The notes below the pieces were generated by a model. That model was not told the DNA's origin and ran no database searches. It was given only the letters and a program-made list of their open reading frames with translations. From NCBI RefSeq assembly GCF_043555975.1, contig NZ_JBIGIA010000023.1:1-64000 (forward strand): DNA of 64,000 nt. Direction: 5' to 3'. The stretch is from Pelomonas nitida (GTDB taxonomy: Bacteria > Pseudomonadota > Gammaproteobacteria > Burkholderiales > Burkholderiaceae_C). The position numbers and the translations under genes are program-made. Every line of letters begins with the position of its first letter. Within the stretch, counting starts at the first letter, position 1. Below, one piece after another: positions 7,985-16,993 of this stretch.

Positions 7985-9211
7985 TTGCAGGCCGAAGGCG
8001 CTGGTAGCCAGCAGCTGCTCAAGATCATCAACCGCATGGCCCTGGTGAGGCACCTTTGTGCCAACCCGGGCCTGTCGCGTGCCGACCTGGCGGGCGCCGT
8101 GGGCCTGACCAAATCGACCGTCAGCCTGCTGGTGCGGGAGCTGATCGGCGAGGGCTGGCTGATCGAGCGCGAGGTGGTCGCCACCGGTGACCTGGGCCGC
8201 CGCCCGACGCCGCTGTTCATCGACCCCGACCGCCTGCTGCTGCTGGGCGCGGAGGTGGGCATCGAGTCCGTGCGCGTCGTCGCCACGTCACTGACGGGCG
8301 AGGTGCTCGCCAGCACGGTCGCCAGCTACGGTGACAGCCGCACCGTCGATACCTGCATCGCCTGCCTGGCCGCCGCGCTGCTGAAGGTGCGCCGGCAGCT
8401 CGCCCCCGCCCAGCAGATCCTGGGCCTGGGTGTGGGCCTGCCCGGCGGCGTCAACGAGGCCCGCGGCGTGCTGCACTTCGCGCCCAACCTGGGCTGGCGC
8501 GACATCCCCTTCGGCGCCCTGCTGGGCGAGAAGCTGCACGACACGCCGCTGGACGGCGTGCCGCTGTTCCTGCAGAACGAAGCCGACGTGGCCGCGCTGG
8601 GCGAGCTGGAGTTCAACCCCTCCCCCGCCTCCGACCCGCTGCTGTATGTCTCCATCAACCAGGGCCTGGGCGCCGGCGTCATCGTCGGCGACCGGCTGCT
8701 GACCGGCAGCCGCGGTTTCGCCGGTGAAGTGGGCCACATGGTGCTGCAGCTCGACGGCCCGCGCTGCTCCTGCGGCCGCCGCGGCTGCGCCGAGGCCTTG
8801 ATCGCGACGCGCGCCATGCTGGGCAGCGGCGACGACGCGACCGCGCTGCGCTCGCTGGCCGCCGTGCGCGCCCACCTGGTCGACAAAGACCCCGAGACGC
8901 TGAAGGCCGTCAACTCCGCCGGCCGCAACCTGGGCGTGCTGCTGCAGAACCTGGCGACCGCCTACGACCCCGGCTGCATCGTGCTGGGCGGCAGCGTCGT
9001 CGAGCTGGGCCAGCCCTTCCTGCAGCCGGCGCTGGACACGCTCAACGACTACGCCGCCGCCGCCAGCCTGCCCCCGCCCACCGTGCGCACCTCGCGCTTC
9101 GGCGCCAATGCCGTCGCCGTGGGTGCCGCCGCGCTGGCCCGTTACCGACTCACCCGCCCCGCGTTGCCACTGGCCGACACGGGCATCACCCCGACCGAGG
9201 AACTCGTCTGA
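7985..9211 (+). CDS. xylR: ROK family transcriptional regulator XylR
   Basis: A 408-aa repressor-type protein. A winged helix-turn-helix occupies residues 10-70 (LSRADLAGAVGLTKSTVSLLVREL). The ROK sugar-binding domain follows with the cysteine zinc motif CSCGRRGCAE near 261-270 and the LGLGVGLPGG stretch. Most likely it binds xylose or a xylose derivative and represses the locus in its absence. The start is TTG at 7985, preceded by AGGAG with a 7-base spacer; no better in-frame ATG exists upstream. The stop overlaps the xylB start by one base (TGATG), so regulator and kinase are translationally coupled. Confidence 0.88.
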   Translation: MQAEGAGSQQLLKIINRMALVRHLCANPGLSRADLAGAVGLTKSTVSLLVRELIGEGWLIEREVVATGDLGRRPTPLFIDPDRLLLLGAEVGIESVRVVATSLTGEVLASTVASYGDSRTVDTCIACLAAALLKVRRQLAPAQQILGLGVGLPGGVNEARGVLHFAPNLGWRDIPFGALLGEKLHDTPLDGVPLFLQNEADVAALGELEFNPSPASDPLLYVSINQGLGAGVIVGDRLLTGSRGFAGEVGHMVLQLDGPRCSCGRRGCAEALIATRAMLGSGDDATALRSLAAVRAHLVDKDPETLKAVNSAGRNLGVLLQNLATAYDPGCIVLGGSVVELGQPFLQPALDTLNDYAAAASLPPPTVRTSRFGANAVAVGAAALARYRLTRPALPLADTGITPTEELV

Positions 9212-10674
9212 TGTACCTGGGCATCGATCTCGGCACGTCCGAAGTCAAACTGCTGCTGCTCGACGGCACGGGCCGCATCGTCGGCACCGCCGGCAGCCCC
9301 CTGACACTCTCAACGCCCGAGCCGCTGTGGTCCGAGCAGCAGCCCGCCGACTGGTGGGCCGCCACGCAGGCCGCCGTTGCGCAGCTGCGTGCCGCCCACC
9401 CGGCCGAGTTCGCTGCCGTGCGCGGCATCGGCCTGTCGGGCCAGATGCACGGCGCCGTGCTGCTCGATGGCGCCGACACCGTGCTGCGCCCCGCCATCCT
9501 GTGGAACGACGGCCGCTGCCACGCCGAATGCGCCGAGCTGGAGGCCGCTGCGCCCGCCCTGCACGCCATCGCCGGCAACCTGGCGATGCCCGGCTTCACC
9601 GCCCCGAAGCTGCTGTGGGTGAAGAAGCACGAGCCCGCCGTCTTCGCGCAGGTGAAGAGCGTGCTGCTGCCCAAGGACTGGCTGCGCCTGCAGCTGACCG
9701 GCGAGAAGGTGTCCGACCCCTCCGATGCCGCCGGCACGCTGTGGCTGGATGTGGCGCGCCGCGACTGGTCCGACGAGCTGCTGGCCGCCACCGGCCTCAC
9801 GCGCGCCCACATGCCGCGCCTGGTGGAAGCCAGCGAGCCCAGCGGCACGCTCAAGCCCGAACTCGCCGAGGCCTGGGGCCTGGGTGCAAACGTGGTCGTC
9901 GCCGGCGGTGCCGGTGACAACGCCGCCAGCGCCATCGGCATCGGCGCCACGCAGCCCGGCGACGGCTTCATCTCGCTGGGCACCTCCGGCGTGCTGTTCG
10001 TCGTCAACGACCGTTACCGCCCCAACCCCGCGTCGGCCGTGCACGCCTTCTGCCACGCCCTGCCCGCCCGCTGGCACCAGATGAGCGTCATGCTGTCGGC
10101 GGCCAGCTGCCTGCGCTGGTTCTGCCAGCTGGTGGGCCAGACCGAAAGCACGCTGCTGGCCGAGCTGGCGCCCGCCGACGAGGCCATCAGCGACCGCGCG
10201 CCGATCTTCCTGCCCTACCTGGCCGGCGAGCGCACACCGCACAACGACCCCTTCGCGCCCGGCGTCTTCCATGGCCTGAAAAGCCAGACCGGCCGCGCCG
10301 ACTGCACCTATGCCGTGCTCGAAGGCGTCGCCTTCGGCCTGGCCGACGGCCTGAGCGCGCTGCGCGCCGCAGGCACCGAGGTGCGCCAGCTGTCGCTCGT
10401 CGGCGGCGGCTCGCGCAGCCCGTACTGGGCGCAGCTGATCGCCGACACGCTGAACGTCGAGATCGTGCTGCACACCGGCAGCGAGGCCGGTGGCGCACTG
10501 GGCGCCGCCCGCCTGGGCTGGCTGGCCTGCCTGGGCCCGGACGCCGCCGTCGAGACCGTCTGCGCCCGCCCGCCCATCGCGGCCCGCTTCACGCCTGATT
10601 CCCAACGCCATGCCCGCCTGGCTCCCCGCCTGGCGCGCTTCCGTGACCTGTATCGCCGCCTGCGCGGTGCCTGA
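9211..10674 (+). CDS. xylB: Xylulokinase
   Basis: A 487-aa FGGY-family sugar kinase that phosphorylates D-xylulose with ATP in the cytoplasm, the second step of xylose catabolism. MYLGIDLGTSEVKLLL opens the first ATPase domain, SGQMHGAVLLD and AILWNDGR are typical XylB segments, and GGAGDNAASAIG near 232-243 holds the catalytic Asp (E. coli Asp233). GGGSRSPYWAQLIADTLN is the second FGGY signature. Length agrees with E. coli XylB (484 aa). It overlaps xylR by one base and precedes xylA by 15 bp. Confidence 0.95.
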   Translation: MYLGIDLGTSEVKLLLLDGTGRIVGTAGSPLTLSTPEPLWSEQQPADWWAATQAAVAQLRAAHPAEFAAVRGIGLSGQMHGAVLLDGADTVLRPAILWNDGRCHAECAELEAAAPALHAIAGNLAMPGFTAPKLLWVKKHEPAVFAQVKSVLLPKDWLRLQLTGEKVSDPSDAAGTLWLDVARRDWSDELLAATGLTRAHMPRLVEASEPSGTLKPELAEAWGLGANVVVAGGAGDNAASAIGIGATQPGDGFISLGTSGVLFVVNDRYRPNPASAVHAFCHALPARWHQMSVMLSAASCLRWFCQLVGQTESTLLAELAPADEAISDRAPIFLPYLAGERTPHNDPFAPGVFHGLKSQTGRADCTYAVLEGVAFGLADGLSALRAAGTEVRQLSLVGGGSRSPYWAQLIADTLNVEIVLHTGSEAGGALGAARLGWLACLGPDAAVETVCARPPIAARFTPDSQRHARLAPRLARFRDLYRRLRGA

Positions 10675-10689
10675 CCCCCGAGTGCCTTC

Positions 10690-12006
10690 ATGACGAGCTA
10701 CTTCAACCACATCGCCCCGATCCGATTCGAGGGTGCCGACAGCAACAACGAGCTGGCCTTCAAGCATTACGACAAGGACCGCATCGTCCTGGGCAAGCGC
10801 ATGGAAGACCACCTGCGCTTCGCCGCCTGCTATTGGCACAACTTCGTCTGGAACGGCCTGGACCCGTTCGGCGGCGCCACCTTCGAGCGCCCCTGGTTCC
10901 AGGGCGGCAGCCCGATGGAGCTGGCCAAGCTGAAGGCCGACGCCGCGTTCGAGTTCTTCAGCAAGCTCGGCGTGCCCTATTACTGCTTCCATGACCGCGA
11001 CGTCGCCCCCGAAGGCGCCACGCCGCGCGAGAGCCACGAGAACTTCCAGCGCCTCGTCGACGTGCTGGGCGAGAAGCAACAGGCCACCGGCGTGAAGCTG
11101 CTGTGGGGCACGGCCAACCTGTTCAGCCACCGCCGCTTCATGTCGGGCGCGTCCACCAACCCCGACCCCGAAATCTTCAAGCTCGCCGCACTGCAGGTGC
11201 GCGACGCGATGGACGCCACGCTCAAGCTCGGCGGCGAGAACTACGTGCTGTGGGGCGGCCGCGAAGGCTACGAAACGCTGCTGAACACCCGCCTGGGCCA
11301 GGAGCTGGACCAGCTGGGCCGCTTCCTGACCATGGTGGTCGAGTACAAGCACAAGATCGGCTTCAAGGGCACCATCCTCATCGAGCCCAAGCCGCGCGAA
11401 CCGTCCAAGCACCAGTACGACTTCGACACCGCCACCGTCTACGGCTTCCTCAAGCGCTACGGCCTGGAGAACGAGGTCAAGGTCAACATCGAGGCCAACC
11501 ACGCCACGCTGTCGGGCCACAGCTTCGAGCACGAGATCGCCACCGCCGGCGCCCTGGGCATCCTCGGCAGCCTGGACATGAACCGCGGCGACCCGCAGCT
11601 GGGCTGGGACACCGACCAGTTCCCCAACAACGTGCCCGAGACCGCCATGGCGCTCTACCACGTGCTGCAGGCCGGTGGCCTGGGCTCCGGCGGCCTGAAC
11701 TTCGACGCCAAGGTGCGCCGCCAGTCCATCGACGCGGCCGACCTGTTCATCGGCCACATCGGCGGCATGGACGTCTGCGCGCAAGCCCTGCTGGTGGCCG
11801 AGAAGATGATCAACGACGGCCGCCTCAAGGGCGCCGTCGACCGCCGCTACGCCGGCTGGGACGCCGCAGAAGGCCAGGCCATCCTGCAAGGCCAGCGCAC
11901 GCTGGGCCAGCTCGCCGACGACGTGCTGGCGCGCAACGCCGACGTGGCGCCGGTCTCCGGCCGCCAGGAAGCGCTGGAGAACCTCTTCAACCGCTTCTGC
12001 GCCTGA
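10690..12006 (+). CDS. xylA: Xylose isomerase
   Basis: A 438-aa TIM-barrel isomerase that converts D-xylose to D-xylulose using two divalent metals. FHDRDVAPEG near residues 99-108 holds the catalytic His and Asp. VLWGGREGYETLLNT and the metal-ligand segment EANHATLSGHSFEHE are both present. Length matches the class II enzymes (about 440 aa). It lies in the xylR-xylB-xylA operon with 15 bp after xylB and is followed by a strong hairpin. It would process the xylose released by the GH31 and GH39 enzymes. Confidence 0.96.
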   Translation: MTSYFNHIAPIRFEGADSNNELAFKHYDKDRIVLGKRMEDHLRFAACYWHNFVWNGLDPFGGATFERPWFQGGSPMELAKLKADAAFEFFSKLGVPYYCFHDRDVAPEGATPRESHENFQRLVDVLGEKQQATGVKLLWGTANLFSHRRFMSGASTNPDPEIFKLAALQVRDAMDATLKLGGENYVLWGGREGYETLLNTRLGQELDQLGRFLTMVVEYKHKIGFKGTILIEPKPREPSKHQYDFDTATVYGFLKRYGLENEVKVNIEANHATLSGHSFEHEIATAGALGILGSLDMNRGDPQLGWDTDQFPNNVPETAMALYHVLQAGGLGSGGLNFDAKVRRQSIDAADLFIGHIGGMDVCAQALLVAEKMINDGRLKGAVDRRYAGWDAAEGQAILQGQRTLGQLADDVLARNADVAPVSGRQEALENLFNRFCA

Positions 12007-12014
12007 CGCAACCC

Positions 12015-12047
12015 CGCCCCTCGCCCGGCACCACCGGGCGAGGGGCG
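12015..12047 (+). terminator. GC-rich hairpin after xylA
   Basis: A perfect 14-bp stem (CGCCCCTCGCCCGG with its complement) and a 5-base loop begin 8 bases after the xylA stop. No T tract follows, so it may be a weak terminator or an RNA-stability hairpin separating xylRBA from the receptor gene. Confidence 0.55.
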
Positions 12048-12143
12048 ACGTTGATCCCCCTGAAGACGCGGCCCGCCCGCAGCAGCAGCAGTAGCCGGCA
12101 AAGCCATCCGATTGCCGACAAGTAAACCAATAGGAGACAAACC

Positions 12144-15100
12144 GTGATCAAGCATCAGAGAACCATCGTTTCGCTCGCGGCCGCCCAAGCTGCGCTGCTG
12201 AGCAGCGGCATGGCCATGGCACAGGCGGCCGACGCGCCGGCCGCCGCCGCCTCCGCGCCCATCCAGAAGGTCGAAACCGTCGTCGTCAGCGGCCGCCGCG
12301 CGGCGCTGCAGTCGGCGCAGACCATCAAGCGCAACGCCGACGAGATCGTCGACTCCATCGTGGCCGACGACATCGGCAAGCTGCCCGACCGCTCCGTCAC
12401 CGAAGTACTGCAACGCGTCGTCGGCGTGACCATCGACCGCACGATGGCCAAGGGCGACCCCGAGCACTACTCGGTGGAAGGCTCGGGCGTGAACATCCGC
12501 GGCCTGAGCATGGTGCGCTCCGAGCTGAATGGCCGCGACACCTTCTCGGCCAACGGCGGCCGCGCGCTGAACTTCGAAGACGTGCCGCCCGAGCTGATGG
12601 CCGGCGTGGACGTCTACAAGAGCCCCTCCGCCAAGCAGATCGAAGGCGCCATCGGCGGCCTCGTGAACCTGCGCACCGCGCTGCCGTTCGACTACCCAGG
12701 CTTCAAGGCCGCGATGTCCGTGGACAGCACGTACTCCAAGCTGCAGAAGAAGACGTCGCCTTCGGGCTCCGCCCTGCTGTCCAACCGCTGGAAGACGGAC
12801 CTGGGCGATGTCGGCGCCATGCTGAGCCTGGCTCACTCCGAGAGCAACACACGCAACGACACGGTCCAGGTCGAGCCCTACTTCCTGATCGACGCCGATC
12901 GCTCCGATACGTCGACCGCCGGCACCGTGTGGGCGCCGCGCGGCATGGCCTGGCGCACGCTGGAGTTCCAGCGCAAGCGCGACGGCCTGTACGGCGCGCT
13001 GCAGTGGAAGAAAGACTCGGTGCAGTCGTCCCTGACGTTCTTCAAGTCCAAGTACTCGATGAACTGGAACGAGACGGCCAACTTCGGTCAGGCCGGCACG
13101 CCTTATGACCTCGCGCTGCGACCGGGCTACACCGTCGACAAGAACAACGTGCTGCAGACCGGCACGCTCTACAACGCCGGCGGCTCCGACCTGGGCGCGG
13201 TGAACTTCGGTGCGGACACGCGCTACGCGGCCCGCAAGTCCGACACCCGCGATCTGGGCTGGAACCTGACCTGGAAGCCCAACGACAACTGGACGCTCAG
13301 CAGCGACCTGCAGATCGTCCGCTCCAAGACGCGCAACAACGACTACACCGTCGGCACCGGCATCCTGATGGCCAGCCAGTCCATGGACCTGACGGGCTCC
13401 ACGCCCCGCCTCGTCTATGACTCCGCCTTCCAGTCCGCGCTGCTCAACCCCGCCAACAACTACTGGGGTTACACGATGGAGTACCAGGAGGGCAGCAAGG
13501 CGAAGTCCACCGCCTGGCGCGGCGACGCGACGCTCAACCTCGAACACCCCATCTGGGACGACCTCAGCTTCGGCCTGCGCCTGACCGACCGCAGCGCGGA
13601 CAACGTCGTCAACTCCGTGCCCGGCGGCCAGTCGTGGACGCGCGGCTACCACTGGTCGGCCATCACGCAGACCTGGCAGACCGGCTGGGCCCTCGATCGG
13701 CTGGCCACGCTGGATGACCCGCGCTTTTCGAAGGGCGTCTACCAGCACAACTTCGGCGGCTTCTTCGGTGGCAAGGTCAACGTGCCCAACCTGCTGATGC
13801 CCGTGCCCGCGCTCGCACAGAGCGGCTACACCGCCGAGTGGCAGAAGCTGCACGGCTACGCCGTGACGGCCTGCGAAGACAAGAACGGTGCCGGCAACTG
13901 CGGCTACATGGGCTGGACGCCTTCCACCTACGGCTCCGACCCGATCAGCCGCAACAACCAGGAAGAGAAGAGCCAGGCCGCCTACGCGCAGGCACGCTTC
14001 CATCTGGACGAGTGGAACCTGCCGGTGGACGGCAATCTCGGCGTGCGCCTGGTGCGCACCGACATGACGGCCCAGGGCTACAGCCTCTTCACCGTCGACA
14101 CAGGCCTCAAGGACGGTCAGACGCTGGCAGGCGTGCCGATGCCCCAGTTGACGGGCTTCGCGACTCCGATCGACTACTCTGGTGCGTACAACAATGTGCT
14201 GCCCAGCCTGAACCTGCGCTTGAAGGCACGTGACGATCTGCAGTTCCGTTTCGCGTGGGCGCAAGCCATTTCGCGCCCGGACTTCTCGCAGCTGATGGCC
14301 TACACCAACCTGAAGCTGTCCTCCGCCGACAAGACCACCAACGACACGACAGGCGTCGTTACGGTTGGCCGCTGGGACACGACCGGCGAGTCCACCGGCA
14401 ACCCGGCCCTCAAGCCCATCAAGTCCAACCAGATCGACCTGACGGGCGAGTGGTACTTCTCGAAGTCCGGCTCCATCACCGCTGCCGTGTTCAACAAGCA
14501 GCTCAAGGACGTCATCGTCAACCAGACGGCGATCACCCAGCTCACCGCGGCCGACGGCAAGATCTACGACTTCACCGTCACGACCCCGATCAACGGCGCC
14601 AAGGGCCATGTGCGCGGCATCGAGCTGGCGTTCCAGCGCTACCTCGACATGCTGCCGGGCTGGATGAGCGGCTTCGGCGTGCAGGCCAACTACACCTACA
14701 TCGATAGCAAGACCAAGCCCTACAACCCGGTCACGGGCGCGATGTGCACGGGCACCAGCGATGGCGCCGCCAACCTGCAGCTCAACATGAACGGCTGCGA
14801 CACGGATGGCCGCTCGTTCGGCGACCTGCCGCTGGTGGGCATCTCGCGCAATGCGTACAACCTGGCGCTGATCTACGACTACGACAAGATCTCGGCGCGC
14901 CTGGCCTACAGCTGGCGCTCCCGTTACCTGCAAGGCGTGAAGGTCAACGGCACCAACGGCACCAACGGCCGCGATGCCAGCGGCAATGCCGTCGCGTGGG
15001 CGCTGCCGACCTGGAACGATGACTATGGCCAGCTGGACGGCGGCGTGTCCTACAAGTTCACGGACAAGTTCACGATGAGCCTGGAAGGCCAGAACCTGAA

Positions 15101-15206
15101 CAGCGCCATCAACCGCCAGCTGATGCAGCAGCACATCGGCATGATGACGCGCGCGGTGTTCTACACCGGCCCGCGCTACGTCTTGCGCGCCAGCTACACC
15201 TTCTGA
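12144..15206 (+). CDS. TonB-dependent receptor (TonB-Xanth-Caul type)
   Basis: A 1020-aa outer-membrane transporter. Signal peptide residues 1-28 end in AMAQA. The plug domain runs from about 45 (KVETVVVSG, a TonB-box-like stretch) to 170 and includes LPDRSVTEVLQRVVGVTIDR, VNIRGL and GAIGGLVNL. A 22-strand barrel should fill the rest, ending in YVLRASYTF with the typical C-terminal aromatic residue. Length and motifs fit the TonB-Xanth-Caul family common in carbohydrate loci. It would import xyloglucan oligosaccharides across the outer membrane, by analogy with the Cellvibrio xyloglucan locus. The start is GTG at 12144 with GGAG seven bases upstream; the AGGAGACAAA context also precedes xylR. 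Confidence 0.93.
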   Translation: MIKHQRTIVSLAAAQAALLSSGMAMAQAADAPAAAASAPIQKVETVVVSGRRAALQSAQTIKRNADEIVDSIVADDIGKLPDRSVTEVLQRVVGVTIDRTMAKGDPEHYSVEGSGVNIRGLSMVRSELNGRDTFSANGGRALNFEDVPPELMAGVDVYKSPSAKQIEGAIGGLVNLRTALPFDYPGFKAAMSVDSTYSKLQKKTSPSGSALLSNRWKTDLGDVGAMLSLAHSESNTRNDTVQVEPYFLIDADRSDTSTAGTVWAPRGMAWRTLEFQRKRDGLYGALQWKKDSVQSSLTFFKSKYSMNWNETANFGQAGTPYDLALRPGYTVDKNNVLQTGTLYNAGGSDLGAVNFGADTRYAARKSDTRDLGWNLTWKPNDNWTLSSDLQIVRSKTRNNDYTVGTGILMASQSMDLTGSTPRLVYDSAFQSALLNPANNYWGYTMEYQEGSKAKSTAWRGDATLNLEHPIWDDLSFGLRLTDRSADNVVNSVPGGQSWTRGYHWSAITQTWQTGWALDRLATLDDPRFSKGVYQHNFGGFFGGKVNVPNLLMPVPALAQSGYTAEWQKLHGYAVTACEDKNGAGNCGYMGWTPSTYGSDPISRNNQEEKSQAAYAQARFHLDEWNLPVDGNLGVRLVRTDMTAQGYSLFTVDTGLKDGQTLAGVPMPQLTGFATPIDYSGAYNNVLPSLNLRLKARDDLQFRFAWAQAISRPDFSQLMAYTNLKLSSADKTTNDTTGVVTVGRWDTTGESTGNPALKPIKSNQIDLTGEWYFSKSGSITAAVFNKQLKDVIVNQTAITQLTAADGKIYDFTVTTPINGAKGHVRGIELAFQRYLDMLPGWMSGFGVQANYTYIDSKTKPYNPVTGAMCTGTSDGAANLQLNMNGCDTDGRSFGDLPLVGISRNAYNLALIYDYDKISARLAYSWRSRYLQGVKVNGTNGTNGRDASGNAVAWALPTWNDDYGQLDGGVSYKFTDKFTMSLEGQNLNSAINRQLMQQHIGMMTRAVFYTGPRYVLRASYTF

Positions 15207-15210
15207 TCGC

Positions 15211-15258
15211 CCGGTCGCCTGACCGGTTCTGCCGGCGGTGGCCTGACGCTACCGCCGG
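15211..15258 (+). terminator. Tandem hairpins after the TonB receptor gene
   Basis: Two inverted repeats follow the stop: CCGGTC/GACCGG with a 4-base loop, then CCGGCGGT/ACCGCCGG with an 11-base loop, followed by TCTTC. They may stop most transcripts or set the ratio of receptor to downstream enzymes, since GH35 starts only 24 bases later. Confidence 0.5.
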
Positions 15259-15282
15259 TCTTCACTGCCAAAGCGAGTTCAG

Positions 15283-16923
15283 ATGCGCAAGCTGCTGCTC
15301 ACTCTGCTGACGTCCACGGCGACGCTGTTCGCCGCCGGCGCGTCAGCCACCGACCTCCCCCGCCTCGTCGAACGCGACGGCCGGCACGCGCTGCTGGTCG
15401 ACGGCAAGCCCTTCCTGATCCTGGGCGCCCAGGCGCACAACTCCAGCAACTACCCAGCCGGCCTCAAGCCCGTGTGGGACGCTGCCAACGACCTCAAGGC
15501 CAACACGGTGCTGATGCCGGTCGCCTGGGAGCAGGTGGAAGCGGTGGAGGGGCGCTTCGATTTCAGCTTCGTTGATACCCTCGTCAAGCAAGCCCGCCAG
15601 CAGAAGAAGAAGCTGGTCATCCTGTGGTTCGGCACCTGGAAGAACACCAGCGCGCAGTACACCCCCGAGTGGGTCAAGCTCAACCCCAAGCGCTTCCCGG
15701 CCATGCTCGACAAGGACGGCAAGCCCAGCTACTGCCTCAGCCCCTTCGGCACCGAGACGCTGAAAGCGGACAAGAAGGCCTTCGTCGCCTTCATGACCCA
15801 CCTGAAGAAGATCGACGCCACCGAGCGCACCGTGCTGATGGTGCAGGTGGAGAACGAGGTCGGCACCTACGGCCTGGTGCGCGACTACGGCGCGCAAGCG
15901 CAGGCCGCCTTCGAGCAACCCGTGCCCGCCGCCGTGCTGGCGCGCCAGAAGCCCAAGGCCGCCGCGTCCGGCACCTGGCGCGAGGTCTACGGCGACTACG
16001 CCGACGAGTACTTCCATGCCTGGGCCATCGCCCGCTACATCGGCGACATCGCCCAGGCTGGCCGCGCCGTCTACGACCTGCCCATGTACGTGAACAACGC
16101 ACTGCGCAACCCGCTGGAGCAACCGCCCAAGCCCTGGAACAAGGACTTCGCCAGCGGCGGCCCGACCTGGGACGTCATCGACATCTACAAGGCCGCCGCG
16201 CCCGCCATCGACATCGTCAGCCCCGACATCTATGCGCCAGAGTCCGACCAGGTGAACGCCAACCTGCGCCTGTTCGGCCGCCCCGACAACGCGCTGTGGA
16301 TTCCCGAGATCGGCACCAAGCCCGCCTATGGCCGCATGCTCTACGCGATGCTGGGCCGCGGCGCCATCGGCGTGTCTCCGTTCGGCATCGACTACTTCAA
16401 CTACACCAACCACCCGCTGGGCGCGACGGCCACCGACAAGACGCTGGTGGAGCCCTTCGAGCGCGTCTACCGCATGTTCGCGCCCATCCAGCGCCAGTGG
16501 GCGCAATGGGCCTTCGACGGCAAGACGCAAGGCGTGGGCGAAGGCGACGACCGCAAGCCGCAGCAGCTGGACTTCCCTGGCTGGACCGCCAAGCTGACCT
16601 ACCGCCTCGGCCGCTTCGGCGAGGCCGCCTGGGGCGGTGAGTTCGCCAAGCCCACGCCGGGCACCGAGGAGCCCAACGGCGGCGCCGCCATCGCGCAAAT
16701 CGCCCCCGACGAGTTCATCATCATCGGCAACCGCGTGCGCGTGCGCATGGAACCGGCCGAGGGCACGAAGGGCATGATGCTGCGCGCCGAACAGGGCCGC
16801 TTCGACGCACAGGGCCGCTGGGTCATGGAACGCGTCTGGAACGGCGACCAGGTCGACTACGGCCTGAACCTGCCGGCCGAGCCCATGATGCTCAAGGTCA
16901 AGATGGGGCGCCCCGCGCAATGA
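15283..16923 (+). CDS. GH35 beta-galactosidase, DUF5597-containing
   Basis: A 546-aa secreted enzyme with signal peptide MRKLLLTLLTSTATLFAAGASA. The TIM barrel has MVQVENEVGTYG near residues 188-199 with the acid/base Glu and WIPEIGTKP near 340-348 with the nucleophile Glu. The C-terminal beta domain (from about 370) matches the DUF5597 type. Size and layout correspond to Cellvibrio japonicus Bgl35A, which removes beta-1,2-galactose from xyloglucan side chains after fucose is gone. It lies directly downstream of the TonB receptor and upstream of GH74, as expected for such a locus. Family assignment is firm; the substrate is inferred from neighbours. Confidence 0.9.
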   Translation: MRKLLLTLLTSTATLFAAGASATDLPRLVERDGRHALLVDGKPFLILGAQAHNSSNYPAGLKPVWDAANDLKANTVLMPVAWEQVEAVEGRFDFSFVDTLVKQARQQKKKLVILWFGTWKNTSAQYTPEWVKLNPKRFPAMLDKDGKPSYCLSPFGTETLKADKKAFVAFMTHLKKIDATERTVLMVQVENEVGTYGLVRDYGAQAQAAFEQPVPAAVLARQKPKAAASGTWREVYGDYADEYFHAWAIARYIGDIAQAGRAVYDLPMYVNNALRNPLEQPPKPWNKDFASGGPTWDVIDIYKAAAPAIDIVSPDIYAPESDQVNANLRLFGRPDNALWIPEIGTKPAYGRMLYAMLGRGAIGVSPFGIDYFNYTNHPLGATATDKTLVEPFERVYRMFAPIQRQWAQWAFDGKTQGVGEGDDRKPQQLDFPGWTAKLTYRLGRFGEAAWGGEFAKPTPGTEEPNGGAAIAQIAPDEFIIIGNRVRVRMEPAEGTKGMMLRAEQGRFDAQGRWVMERVWNGDQVDYGLNLPAEPMMLKVKMGRPAQ

Positions 16924-16993
16924 AACCCCTCGTCCAAGGAGTACCTTGGCCCGGACCGCTCGGCGGCCAGTGCTCGGCCCGCAGGAGCCCGTG

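Noticed and set aside
11847..15134. A 1095-codon frame on the minus strand opposite xylA and the TonB receptor gene
   Set aside because: It is a shadow of GC-rich codons: no ribosome site, no domain, Arg/Gly/Ala/His composition typical of antisense frames. The same holds for the long frames at 9310-11889, 16898-19324 and 21977-24463.
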